The position numbers and the translations under genes are program-made. Source: Sternotherus odoratus (taxonomy: Eukaryota > Chordata > Testudines > Kinosternidae). From it: 64,000 nt of DNA. The notes beneath the pieces were generated by a model. It was not told the origin of the DNA, did no database searches, and saw only the letters and a list, made by a program, of their open reading frames with translations. The stretch lies in NCBI GenBank assembly GCA_032164245.1, contig JAVMKO010000001.1:249125644-249189643 (forward strand), given 5' to 3'. Below are positions 45,943-57,192 of the stretch, piece after piece. The first letter of the stretch is position 1; the number at the start of each line of letters is the position of its first letter.

Positions 45943-46515
45943 CTACAAGGAGACAAAAGATAAACAAGTTATATGAAAAAAGGTTTAGGCCTGGAGACAG
46001 ATTGGTTTACACTGGGTCAGTAACCCTGTAACTTTTCACTGGTGACTGCATTCTTGTGCTCCAGAATCTAAATTTTTATTTATTTATTTATTTAAGTTGC
46101 CTTTATGGCCTATGGCTGCAAAAAAAATGCCATGAAATAGGAACCAAATGCAATGGTATTTGGTTCAGTTTGCAGGCAGCATGAACCTATAGTCCTGAAA
46201 GGACTCCGACTCACCTCATTAAGGTATTAACGCTGAAACCCAATTATGAAGTGAACACTAAAATCATTTATTGCAGATCACAGGTAAGAAAAAAAGAGAA
46301 ATTATCCTATGGTGAAGATATGAACAATCCACTCAGAGGGAAATCTCACTCCCATGTTATAAGTGAACAGAGCTTTCCAGAATAGCAACACTTGTTTTTC
46401 CTCCCGTTTAACCCCTGCTTAAGCTACTAAATTCTGTTGCTCTTTCCCCACTTATGCTGGGCACAGTTTCCCTTCAAATTCCTCCTCTATTCTTGTTCCA
46501 AAAGAGGCCGTTCAT

Positions 46516-46790
46516 TGAGGCCGGCCCACAACATTTTGGCACCTGAGGCAAGGAGCTCAAATAACGCCCCATGCCTCCTTGCTTGGACCAAAACTTTGAA
46601 AGGTCTCTTGTGCCCTCCTTCCTCCAGCACAGAACTCCACCACCTCTGTGCATCTAGAGCAGAGAGAATACATATGTACCAGCAGCAGACACTATTTTCT
46701 ACACTCTGGGATCCTAGTGCTCCCCATCCCTCCACAGTCTGGCACCTGAGGCAGCCGCCTCAGTTCGCCTTATGGTAAGGCCAGCCCTGC
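46516..46790. mobile_element. Repeat with GGCCGGCC-type ends
   Basis: The left AGGCCGGCCCACAACATTTT and the right, inverted, AGGGCTGGCCTTACCATAAG are partly symmetrical, and GGCACCTGAGGCA occurs near both ends. Probably a nonautonomous DNA transposon; no target duplication was found. Confidence 0.4.
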
Positions 46791-47688
46791 CATTCATTCC
46801 TCAGAGAAACTCCTCAATCACCTCTCAGTTCACCCTAGTGTCTAATGAAGCTAACTATTTCCTTCAGCACAGCTCTCCAATCAGCTTCTCACAGATTCTA
46901 CCCAATTTGCTCATGCTCTCCAACCTCCTCCTTCACCTCCATTGTGCAAACTCTCTGAGGCTGTCCCTCCCCAGTGTGACTTAGATCTCACTCCCTCCAA
47001 CTAACTCTCCTCTATTACATAGATACCTCAGTCTCACTGAATTCAACCTCTGCTTTAAACTGAGATCCACATGTGTTTCTTAAAAAATGCCTTATTTCTC
47101 CACCAAACAGACCATAAACTTCACTGGAAGAAATTCAGACTAACTGTATTTGATGTGATTAATATGAAGACTTCTGCTCCGTTTTCTGTTTCAACATCCT
47201 GTGTTGGAATATTGTTAGCAAGCACATTTTATTTGATGTGGTGGACAAAAGGAAACAAACGACTATTGTTTTTATTTTAAAATATAGTGAAAAAACAATT
47301 CTTTCAGAAAAACATAACTATATAGAAGATAGCCCCAAGAACATCACAAATGCTTTGTATTATGCTATTCCCTGGCACAACCCAAAATAAGGAATCAAGA
47401 AAGTACTTTTCCACCAAGTGGATATTGATTAAATAAATAGGTGATGTTGCTGAAAAAATAACCACATAGAACCCACATGAGTTACCTGAAAATAAAGCCT
47501 TACTTTTCCATAAACGAATACTCTCCAGTTCATAAATAATATTTTCTAAACATTACCATAAAAAGTGGATGTTAATTGAAGCTCTAGGTCAAATTCCTTA
47601 TCAACTAAGAGCATCAAAATGTAGGTGAGAATCAACAGAAAGTAGCATAACAAATTTGCGGTAGTGATATGAAACCAAGAATATAGCT

Positions 47689-48436
47689 CAGGGGTGGGCA
47701 AACTACAGCAGCCTGCAAGCCGTTTTAATCCAGCCCTCGAGTCCCACTGGGGAACAGGGTCTGGGGCTTGCCCTGCTCCAGAGCTCCAGCTGGGGAGCAG
47801 GGTCGGGGCAGCTGCACACGACTCCCAGAAGCACCCACATGGCCACACTCCAGCTCCTACGCATAGGGGCAGCCAGGGGCCTCCACTCTGGATGCTCCCC
47901 CCACTTGAAGCACCACCTCTGCAATCCCCATTGGTCGGGAACCTCAGCCAATGAGATCAGTGGCAGTGCCTGAGGACGGAGCAGTATGCAGAGCTGCCTG
48001 GCCATGCCTCTGCATAAGAGCCAGATAAGGGACATGCAGCTGCTTCCAGGAGCCACTTGAAGTAAGCACCACTCGGAGCTTACACTCCTGAGCCTTTCTC
48101 CTCACCCCAACCCCCTGCCTCAGCCCTGATCCCCCTCCTGCCTTCTGAACCCCTCAATACCAGCCCAGCGCATCCTCCTTCACCCAAATCCCTCATCCAC
48201 AGCACCACCCCAGAGCCTGCATCCCCAAGCCAAAGCCTGCACCCCACTCTTCTGCCCCAGCCCAGAGACCACTCCCACACCCTGAACTCATTTCTAGCCC
48301 CACCCAAAAGCCCACACCCCAACAAAAGCCTTCACTCCCTCCCACACCCCAACCCCAATTGTGAGAGCATTCATGGCCCATCATACAATTTCTATTCCCA
48401 TACATGGTCCTCCCGCTACAAAGTTTGCCTACCCCA
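47689..48436. mobile_element. hAT element, 748 bp, beside a splice donor
   Basis: Starts CAGGGGTGGGCAAACTAC and ends AAAGTTTGCCTACCCCA. Flanked by ATATAGCT at 47681-47688 and 48437-48444. The right part (48080-48360) is a C-rich run of ACCCCA words. No transposase. Its flank lies 22 nt inside the intron from VWA8 exon 6. Confidence 0.9.
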
Positions 48437-48466
48437 ATATAGCTTGTTGAATCGGTGAATCATTAC

Positions 48467-48598
48467 CTGGAATTTCACTTCTTTTTCAGCGATCTGGACA
48501 ATTACATCAGCCTGTAAGGTTTTACTTCCATGTATTATTTCCACTTTTTTAATCCTACTGGGAAGCAAAGGGCTTTCTGAATCCTGGAGCTCAAAACG
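48467..48598 (-). CDS. VWA8: VWA8 exon 6: linker with predicted beta strands
   Basis: 132 nt, 44 codons, phase 0/0. It starts RFELQDSESPLLPSRIKKVE and ends with alternating hydrophobic residues (VIVQIAEKEVKFQ) typical of a beta hairpin. This is a fast-evolving spacer before the second nucleotide-binding module. The donor GTAATG lies only 22 nt from the target duplication of a hAT element (47689-48436), so little ancestral sequence remains beside this splice site. Confidence 0.93.
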
Positions 48599-49668
48599 CT
48601 GTAAAAATTGAAAAAGTAGTAATTATTTAATCTAGTGCTGTGTTTTTAAATATTTCCACTGAAAACATGGCAGAAATTGATGCAAGTCTAATTTCTTCAG
48701 AAGTTCAATATCCATTTGCTGTAAGAACCTAATACTGGAAAAGTTAAAATGGATCTTTTAGGATGCTAACATCACTATGTATCTATTAAGTGTTCTCTAT
48801 TAAACTATTAGCTTGCTACTCCTCTTGTCAAACTAAGTCATAAGCTGGGACAACAGAAATCTGTGAATTCTGAAAAATCCATGAATTCCAGTTCTTTGTA
48901 TAGAATTTTCTGTTATATAGGGTTTAGGGTTTCTTTTCTAAATAAAAAAAAATCTAGGGTATCCTGATTGCAAGATAGCCCTAGCAATATAACTTCCCAC
49001 TGCTGACTTGTTGAATTTGAAGACAGACAGACTGAAATAAAGCTCGAAACCTCCAGCATTTATGTTACCACACCATTTATCTTTTGAGGGCTATTATGAC
49101 CACTTGGGTATTAGAAATGTTCAGCTAAAAAAAAAAATATGCATCAAGTTAAGATGCTTATTTAGTTTGACAGCCTTGTTTGTAATGAGAGTTGAGGGCT
49201 CTCCCTACACACAAGAAACTTTTATTATATAGCCTTTAATAGGCCAAGGAAAAAATATTGCCCTTTTGTCCCTTTTATCACCACCACTGCTCACCACCAC
49301 CCTTCCATCACTCACACTGTAGGCCAGAGGCATGAACATTTTTTTAAAAAATGGTGTGGTTTGAGGTTTTTTTATTTGTTTTTATCTTACTTGGATGGAG
49401 CCTGGGGTTATATTAGAAATTCAGGTCTTCTTATGTTTGAAAAAGTTATGATGTCACTCTTTTGACATCAAAAGAGTGATAGCTAAGTAACAGAGAGCAA
49501 GGGATTTTTAGTCAGATTTTTTAAACTGTTTGTTTTTTTCCTAACACCTCTAACTCTAGTGCCTAATGAACACTTATGTGAGAGGATATGTCCATATGTA
49601 AGAAGCAACGTGCCCATGCGTGCACACACAGTTCAATAAAGGTGTGAGCGCTCGCCACACACATCCAA

Positions 49669-49925
49669 AGGCCTGTCTACACTTAAAATACTACTATATT
49701 TACTACTGTACCACTGTAGAGCATGAATGTAGATGTTACCTATGCTGATGGGATGGATTCTCCCATCTTTGTTCTTAATCCACCTTCCCAAGAGGCGATA
49801 GCCAGGCTGACGGAATGATTCCACGAGGAATTTAGGTCAGCTTAGCCACAAGGAGGTGTGGATTTTTCATACCCGACAGATGTAATTAAACTGACTTAAC
49901 TTCCTAGTGTAGAGAAGGCCTAAGA
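49669..49925. mobile_element. MITE with AGGCCTGTCTACACT ends, about 257 bp
   Basis: The left AGGCCTGTCTACACTT and the right, inverted, AGGCCTTCTCTACACTAGG form the terminal repeat. The interior GGAGGTGTGGATTTTTCATA is shared with common turtle MITEs. Confidence 0.75.
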
Positions 49926-50235
49926 CTCCCATAAAACCTGCTATTTCAGAGGTAAAAAAAACAAGTAAAAGCCCAATCCACATTTATATGGGAAATAATT
50001 TTTGGTCTTTTTTCTACATAATCAAGAAGCATAAATGACCCTAATTCATTTTTAAAAATTGGTTCCAGAGCATCTTAAATTTGGCTGGCCATCTTCACCA
50101 TAGCCTCATGTTCCAAGCAGGTGAAAGGATATTCCATAGGAATTAGGTTATGAAGGTTCAGAGTTCAAATATCATGATAAATATCTGTCTGGCAATTCAG
50201 ATAATGATGAAGATCGCTGCTGTGGTGAAAACATT

Positions 50236-50389
50236 TGATGCAGTGTTTTTGTAGCCATGTTATGTAATATCTTTTATTGGACCAACTTCCACAATGGGAG
50301 AGACAAGCCTTCGAGCTGTGTGTAAGCTTGACTCTCTCATCAATTGAGGTTTATCCAGTAAAAGAGATTACCTCACCCACCTTGTCTCT
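50236..50389. mobile_element. Palindromic Penelope-like tail insertion, second subfamily, 154 bp
   Basis: The left arm (minus) runs from GCTTACACACAGCTCG through CAATAAAAGATATTAC to CATGGCTACAAAAACACTGC. The right arm (plus) runs through CCAGTAAAAGAGATTACC and stops at CCTTGTCTCT. 10-bp duplications TGAAAACATT lie at 50226-50235 and 50390-50399. The tail is that of the coding Penelope-like copy at 9.1-10.2 kb. Confidence 0.8.
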
Positions 50390-50491
50390 TGAAAACATTA
50401 GCGTAAGCTTCACATTATTTTAGGCACATTCAATTGCTTTTATTAAAAATGTGTTGCAAAGAATAAAATCGATGTATCTTTACTTATACAA

Positions 50492-50643
50492 GCACCGCAC
50501 CACTTCCCGCAGCCCCCATTGGACTGGAGTGGTGAATCATGGCCAGTGGGAGCCGCAATTGGCCAAACCAGCAGACATGGCAGGTAAACAAACCCGGTGC
50601 TTACCCTGCGGGGCAGCATGCCAAGGTTGCTGATCCCTGAGGT
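50492..50643 (-). mobile_element. hAT-type MITE fragment, copy 2
   Basis: Inverted relative of 1187-1325: minus-strand text reads CAGGGATCAGCAACCTTGGC and GTTTACCTGCCATGTCTGC. It extends further into the GGCTCCCACTGGCC region than copy 1. Confidence 0.65.
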
Positions 50644-50699
50644 AGACATTACTTATGCCCAATGGCTTTAAAAGACCTCCCCAAAGTCTCTGAAAAGTT

Positions 50700-51430
50700 A
50701 ATATTGATTTAAATAAATCCTGGGAAACTGGGGATGTTCCAGATAACTGGGAAAACGTTGTGGCAGTATATAAAAGGGGAAAATCGGATAACCCGGGGAA
50801 TTATAGGCCTGTCAGCCTGACACTGAACCTGGGCAAAATAATGGAACACCTGATACAGGACTCAGTAAATAAAGAATTAAAGAAGGGCGATATAATTAAA
50901 TGCCAACCACATGCCTTTATAGAAAATAGATCTTGTCAAACAAACTTGACAGTCTTTGATGAAATTACAAGTTTGAGTGATAAAGGTAACAGTGCTGTTA
51001 TGTAATGCATCCAGACTCTGTAAGGCATTTCTATTGCTACCACACAACATTTTGATTAAAACCTATAACAATAAAATCGATATGGCACACAGCAAATTTA
51101 TTAAAATCTGGATGACAGATCTCAAAATGTAACAGTCAATGACAAACATCACTGCGTGGGTATGTTTCTAACTGTGTTCTGCAGGATTGATTCTCAGCCC
51201 TATGCTCTTTAATATTTTTATCAATGACAGAGAAGAAAACATAAAATCATTACTGATAAATATGGTAGACAAAGATTGGGGGAATGATAAATAATGAAGA
51301 GGACGGATCCTGGATTTCTTATTAAACTGGGTACAAGCAAACAATAAGCCTTTCAATTTGGCCAAATGGAAAGTAATAAGAAAAAAGAATGTGGGGCATA
51401 CTTACAAGATGGAAAATATTATTGGAAATA
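50700..51430 (+). pseudogene. CR1 LINE reverse-transcriptase remnants
   Basis: A plus-strand stretch 50760-51003 reads YKRGKSDNPGNYRPVSLTLN and CQTNLTVFDEITSL, the RT fingers and start of the palm. After an internal gap, 51165-51235 carries a decayed version of the next palm block and ends in I-N-D. Deletion and frameshifts make it dead. Confidence 0.88.
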
Positions 51431-52099
51431 ATGACTCTGAAAAAGACTATTAATCTATGAAAATGCTGGAGGGAGGGAGAAGATGGGAAGGGAAAAGAAG
51501 AGACATAAAATACAGATTTTCTCTTTCTTTTTTTTTTTTTTTAGTTTGATGGTTTTTGTTCAGCATTATTTCAGAAAGCTCTATAGATTAACTGAATGTT
51601 TAACAGATACATATGACCATAAAGATAAAGAAATTAGTGGAATTATCATGACAATATTTTTCATGTGAAGTAATTTAATCACAATTAATATTCTAAGAAG
51701 TTTATCAATTTTAGAAAAAATATTTTCCATTTTAGTGACAAAGACCTATCTCGTGAATATCTTCTAAGTCTGTGATTCAGTAAGGCACTTAAACACATGC
51801 CTAAGTTTAAACATGTGAGTAGTTACATTGAAATCAATGGGACTATCACATGTTAAAGTTACGCATGTGTTTAAGAACCTGTGAATTGTGGCCTAAATTC
51901 AGTAGAAGATATAAGCACTCATCATCTAATGAAATCTGTTGGTTTACGAAGGTATTGTTCAAAACCTTTTTTTAATATCAGCATTAACATATATTATTTA
52001 AATAATTAGCATTGCTTTCATGTCTTATTATGATTTAATGGGGCTACTGTAGTAAATGACTGTTCTCTGGAATTTGTATATAAAATGCACGCTACTCAC

Positions 52100-52204
52100 T
52101 TTTAATGCATCTTCTACTGCAGTCCTGCCTTCCTTTCCTAGTAGAACATTATAAGGGTAAAGCCATTTGATTATATGCTGGACTGACATCATCGGGAAGG
52201 AATC
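52100..52204 (-). CDS. VWA8: VWA8 exon 5: inter-module region
   Basis: 105 nt, 35 codons, phase 0/0, between CTAATTAG and GTGAGT. It encodes DSFPMMSVQHIIKWLYPYNV and then LLGKEGRTAVEDALK. This is the end of the first helical lid and the start of the linker to the second AAA module. Order, phase and protein similarity agree with VWA8. Confidence 0.95.
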
Positions 52205-52857
52205 CTAATTAGAAATAAAAATACAGGAAAGATTAATCCCATTGCCCATTAACCTGGAACATACTATACTGACAACTGCAAAAGAGACAACAAACAAGTG
52301 TATCATTCAGCTTTTGAGACAAAACCAGGGACACTTCATCTATACCTCCCCAATAGCTAGCTCGTCTACCTCCCCACCTGCACTCCCACTGGATCTCATA
52401 CTCTTTTCTGATGGTGGAGGGAGGGGTCAATTGTTGAAACCGCAGAATCTAAAGAATCTTGATATGAACTGAAGAATGAGCCACCAGCTGTTGATTTCTA
52501 ACATCATACAAAGAAGTCAGGGTAGTTTCAAAATATGACAGCTGCTAGTGCTCTGCGCTGCTTAACTCCCTGGAGGTCTTGGAAGACATCAGGGAGAAGT
52601 ATAGAGTGTTGCAGTTGCTTATTACATATACAGGCCTCCACTGCGGACTGCCAGTGGTAAGAATCTGGTATGTCTTTTAAAAAGTGGTATAACCAAGAAA
52701 TTCAGTACACTTGGACAGTCTGCAAGCAGATAAGATTTGTTCTTGTTGTTTCTCCTGCAATGATGCTAAAAAGAAATCTCATCTTCCAAGAGTTTATAAT
52801 CCAGGTTAGATAACATGAGGAGGAGGGTCTAGATGCATCAGTTATATCACTATAAAG

Positions 52858-53274
52858 AGGTGCCAATGTCTCCTGGTGCTGGTGGGTGCTCAACCTTCCT
52901 GTCCCTGGCCTGCCCCACCCCCATTCCAACCCCTTCCCCAAAGTCCCTGCCCCAACTCCGCCACCTCCCTGCCCCATTGGACTCCTTCCCCAAATCCCCA
53001 TCCTGTCCCCGCCTCTTCCCTGCCTCCTCTGCTGAGCGTGTCGCGTTCCTGCTCCTCCCCCCTCCCTCCCAGAGCTTGTTAGACTGCAAAACAGCTATTT
53101 TGCTGCAGCAAGCGCTGGAAATAGAAGCAGGGACGTGGTGCTCTCAGGGGTGGAGGCAGAGGTGAGTTGAGCTGAGGCAGGGAGGGTGGGGGAGAGCTTT
53201 CCTACCGGTGGGTGCAGAGCACTCACCAATTTTTCCCCATGGGTGCTCCTGGAGCACCCACAGAGTCGGCGCCT
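52858..53274. mobile_element. Repeat with AGGTGCCAA / AGGCGCCGA inverted ends
   Basis: The left end AGGTGCCAATGTCTCC...GGTGGGTGCTC mirrors the right end, which inverted reads AGGCGCCGACTCTGTGGGTG. The interior is C-rich. The right half with CACCAATTTTTCCCCATGGG is a common turtle repeat text. Confidence 0.55.
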
Positions 53275-54322
53275 ATGTCAACATACATTGTAGAGATTAG
53301 GCATGCATCTTGTAATTGGATTTTAACAGAATTTGACTGGATTTCAACAGAATTGATAGAATATAAATATTTACCAAGTGGGAGGGTGGGGGTGTTTGTT
53401 TTTTTACTTAAGTCATAAATGGCGGGGTGGAGGGGGACAAAAGGTACTTTTAGGAAGAAAGCAATGTTGTGAGGCCCACTAGACACTGAGGCTGTTTCCA
53501 GCATGGGATGTAACATGAAAGGAGTGAAGATATGAGTGGGAGAGAGAGGTGAACGATTGGGAGAAAGCAGGCAAGAAGCAGCAAAGACTAGAACATAAAA
53601 CAAGATGTAACAGGAAAAAAAAGTCAAAGATGGAGACAAGAGCGATGGAATGCGGTCCTGATAGTGAGGAGGAGTATGAACTTTATGTGGAAACACAGGG
53701 TGCCAGTAGGGCAATTCAAACAAGGTGGGAAACAATTGCAGCATCAGGAAAGGAAGATACATTTTGGCTGCAGCATACTGAAGGCCGACGGGAGGATAAT
53801 CAGAATACAAGCCAACAACAGAACTACCATAGGCAGATCAATAAAAATTACTGGAGATTGATGCCACTAAACTGCAGAAAGACACTTTCCCATAAAAGTA
53901 GATAGGAGTGTGAAACTATAAAATGGACAGAGAAGATTCACATGCCAGGGGAGACTAGAATTTTCCTATTTTTAAGATTTAATAAAAGTGGACACAGTTT
54001 AGAAACATTTTAATGTTGAACCAATGTGACACTTTGCCTCTCCACTCTTTTCCTTTATCTTCAGTTTCCTATTTCGATCCATTTTCATACACAACTCAAG
54101 AGATCTGGCCCATTTCTGTCACTGCTGATACCTGCAATCTGCTTTTCTTGGATGTAGAGACTTAACTTTGTATACCATGATGGTAGGACTTCTCAAAAAG
54201 AGTTACTGATTACAAAATGTTAACAATTTCATGCCACAGCAGTGGGGTACCGTTGTAAGCCCTCTACGATGTTGCCCAAGGTCAGAAAACATGATTCCAG
54301 AAGGAATTCTTTGGCTTGACCT

Positions 54323-54521
54323 GAATCAGAGAGGTAGCCGTGTTAGTCTAGAATAGCAGAAGTAGCAAAGGGTCCTGTGGCACCTTAAAGACTAACTAAA
54401 GTATTGAAGCATAAGCTTTCATAGGCTAATACCCACTTCATTGGATGCAAGCCTTATTAGCCCATGAAAGCTTATGCTTCAATACTTCAGTTAGTCTTTA
54501 AGGTGCCACCGGACTCTGTTA
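54323..54521. mobile_element. Palindromic Penelope-like tail insertion, 199 bp
   Basis: The left arm (minus) is complete and ends in CACGGCTACCTCTCTGATTC. The right arm (plus) reads TTAGCCCATGAAAGCTTATG and stops after GGACTCTG. 14-bp duplications CTTTGGCTTGACCT lie at 54309-54322 and 54522-54535. Confidence 0.92.
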
Positions 54522-54539
54522 CTTTGGCTTGACCTAAGT

Positions 54540-55790
54540 CTAGGAGAGCTCCAATTAAATCCTATCCTCTGAGTGGAGGTTATAGTGCGGCTCCATTTCA
54601 AGACATACGACTGGCTCTGAATCCAAAGAGGACTCAGATTTCAATGACCATAGGGATGCTAAATGGGATGGTGCCTGAAAGTGGTATCAAGGGGAGGATG
54701 ACCAGTGCCGCATTACGGCTGGCTTGACCTTGGAAGGCACGGCACTTTTCTGCAGTGCCAGTGCCTGCTGAGCTGTCAAAGCTCCGAGGTCCCCAGTCAC
54801 CTAGAATATGTCCAGGGTGGATGGAAGATCCAGATCCTCTACCAGACTCTCCTGCGTGGGTGAGTCCACCAGTACCAGACTCAACGGATCTCTCTGCAAT
54901 GCTGGTGCCAATTTAGCTGGAGCCGGGCTGACTATCCCAGTGTGGGATGCATTCCGCTAGCACTTTCATGCTCCACTGCTCTAATTGTGAGCGAACGCCC
55001 CCTCTTGGCTCTCTTCTGCTTCTTGTGCAGCACCAGCGATTGCGAGCAATGTCGGGTAGCCACAGTGAAAGTCTTTGGTGCCAGGGAGTGGTGGTGCTGA
55101 GGGTCTCTGGACCCAAAGCCCTTTTTTTGACACCGCAATCTTTCTCCCTGAGGCTGGTGCGCTCCGCATCCAAGTGCTGGACTTCGGGTCTGACACAGGC
55201 TGGGCCGGCTAGGGATGGAAAGCTGACTCCATGAGTAGTCCTCCTAAAATCTCTCCTTTTTGGATCTTGGGTGGAAGTTTTTGCAGATCTTGCACCTGTT
55301 GGTCTAGAGAGCATCCTCCAAGCACTTTAAGCAAGAGTCATGGGGGTTGCTCCTGGGAAAAGGCTTCTGGCAGGACCTGCATGGTCTGAACCCTTGAGAC
55401 CGAGGCATGCCACGGTCCCCAGGAGGGGAAGAACTCAGTGGGGGAAACCCTAACAGAAACTTATCTAACCAACTATAAAAACTACTTGAAACACTAACAC
55501 TAAGTTAACTATTTACAGGTACAAAGAGAAAGACCACTAGGGATTGTTTCCCATAGCAAGAGAGAAGCAGCTCCAATGACCGTCATGGGTATAAGAAGGA
55601 ACTGAAGAGGTGGTGGGTCAGCCGGGACCTATGTACACTGCCAAGAAGAACTATTTCAGGGGGCTCCACAGCCGATCCAATGGGTACCGCTAGGGGAATA
55701 ACCTTGCAACAACTGTACATGTAGTGCACACACACCTACTTGGAATTGGCATGAGCAAGCACTCGAAAAACTACCTGGTGAGTAATGGTT
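54540..55790 (-). pseudogene. DIRS-like retrotransposon 5' end and ORF1 (Gag-like) remnant
   Basis: Minus-strand text from an ATG near 55408 reads MPRSQGFRPCRSCQKPFPRS, then H-D-x-C-x-x-C and C-K-I-C. This C-x2-C / HDxCxxC / CxxC pattern fits vertebrate DIRS-like ORF1 proteins. In-frame stops break it. Upstream to 55790 is the text TCGAGTGCTTGCTCATGCC and CCCATTGGATCGGCTGTGGA, resembling DIRS terminal-repeat and leader sequence. The reverse transcriptase and recombinase are absent. Confidence 0.6.
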
Positions 55791-56200
55791 GCATAATCAA
55801 GCCCTGAATAAAACAAATAGATTTTTCACTCAAAATTCTCTAAGGCCTTTTGTTTGCACATATCCCCAACATATATGGGGAAAACAGCAATGAACTATCC
55901 TGGCACAAGTATATTTTTGTGAAATGTGTAACTCAACTCATTTTGTTATTCAGTGATGCTCCTTGCACCTGGAGCATTTTAAATGGATATAGTAAAAATC
56001 ACCCATTTGAGCGCATTCTAAATAAAATGTGCTGCTCAGGTGGTCAGAAATTCACTTTGCATTATTGCATTTTAAAATTCTTTGTGTAAGAATATCATAT
56101 ATTTTGCCTAAAATATCTCAAAGAGAGCATAATTACAATGGGACTGATGAGATGAGCCTCTTCATCACTCCTCACTAGAAAAAGCTTCTGTTTTAGACAT

Positions 56201-56385
56201 GGGTTTTCAGTCTGGGAGCCACGACCCTGTAGGAGCTTGCATGTATGTGTTGGGAGGGGAGGAGCAATCAACCACCTTGCCTTCCCATATTGCTAAATGG
56301 TCCCGGACAGATGAGGGGAAGAACCCAAGGTCCCAGAAGGGAATAAGGTCCCAGTATGGAAAAAGCTGAGAGCCTGGCTTAGAAA
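56201..56385. mobile_element. hAT-like fragment
   Basis: Begins near CAGTCTGGGAGCCACGACCC and ends near GTATGGAAAAAGCTGAGAG, recalling hAT copies that start CAGTGGTTTTCAAACTG and end in the inverse. Decayed, without target duplication. Confidence 0.45.
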
Positions 56386-57083
56386 GCTATATATAGACCA
56401 AAAACTGCCATACTACGATAACATACTACAGTTTTTAATGTAAAATAAAATACTTCCTTCACTCCTCAGGTCAGATAAATAGCAATGGGAACATTTTATT
56501 TCCACTACTTTGGAAACAGTTTGACACTCATTTAAAAGTCATTTTCACTACAGGGCTAGAAGAATAAAATGCTATAATGTATTTAAAAATCCAAAAATAT
56601 TTCCTTTCCCAAAGCACACTATAAATTGGTCTAATTTCTGTGATTATCACTTAGTTTTTTATGTGATACCAATAAGTCAGTTTCTTTGAGAGAAAGTGTT
56701 ATAAATTCTTTCCCCCCCAATAAACACACCTAAATAAATTCTAAATCAACTGTTAATCCCCACACCTAACGAATTAATTTAATCTAATCATTGTTCAATA
56801 CACCAAGATACACAAAGCTCTGCTGAAATTTTCTTGTCTCATGATTCATACTAATATAGCTCCTGATCTTACATCCGGATCTCTGCAGAAGTTATGGTGC
56901 CCAAAGAGATCAAATTAAAGGTGTATCCATTGAGATTCAATAAAAAGAAAGAGACACACATTTTTTAGTGTTCTTATTAAGCTAGTAGTTCCAAAGATAT
57001 TGTAATAAGAAATAAACAGTTCAAATTGTATCTGAGGAAGCTCCTCTCACTCAAAATTTCACTTCACAGTTATATGCACATAC

Positions 57084-57192
57084 CAGAATCTGAACTGCAG
57101 CTGATAAACTGTCTAAAGGAAAATCTGGAAGTCCTAGTGTAGAAGATTCCTGGGAGCAGAGGGTTGTAGCAAAAGACAAGAACTGAGAGATT
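57084..57192 (-). CDS. VWA8: VWA8 exon 4: helical lid of the first AAA module
   Basis: 109 nt, phase 2 in and 0 out. It completes the split Arg codon, then reads ISQFLSFATTLCSQESSTLG and LPDFPLDSLSAAVQIL. The acceptor is a good pyrimidine tract ending TTTTCCAG and the donor is GTATGT. The leucine-rich amphipathic content suits the C-terminal helical subdomain of an AAA module. No catalytic residues are recognised. Confidence 0.95.

Larger units (their letters stand above)
45943..48466 (-). other. VWA8: VWA8 intron 6 (2.5 kb)
   Basis: GT-AG intron. A 748-bp hAT element (47689-48436) lies next to the donor and a weaker repeat lies at 46.5-46.8 kb. A TTTA run is at 46078-46094. The remaining 46800-47680 shows nothing recognisable. 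Confidence 0.85.
48599..52099 (-). other. VWA8: VWA8 intron 5 (3.5 kb)
   Basis: GT-AG intron. It contains a MITE (49.67-49.92 kb), a Penelope palindrome (50.24-50.39 kb), a hAT fragment (50.49-50.64 kb) and CR1 reverse-transcriptase pieces (50.70-51.43 kb). I see nothing in 48600-49660 or 51490-52090. Confidence 0.85.
52205..57083 (-). other. VWA8: VWA8 intron 4 (4.9 kb)
   Basis: GT-AG intron. It contains a repeat with inverted ends (52.86-53.27 kb), a Penelope palindrome (54.32-54.52 kb), a DIRS-like ORF1 remnant (54.54-55.79 kb) and a hAT-like fragment (56.20-56.39 kb). I see nothing in 52210-52850, 53280-54300 or 56390-57080. Confidence 0.85.

Noticed and set aside
53223..53810. 195-codon minus-strand ORF
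   Set aside because: Hydrophobic chance frame over purine-rich DNA and a repeat end; no motif, and it is not linked to VWA8 phases.
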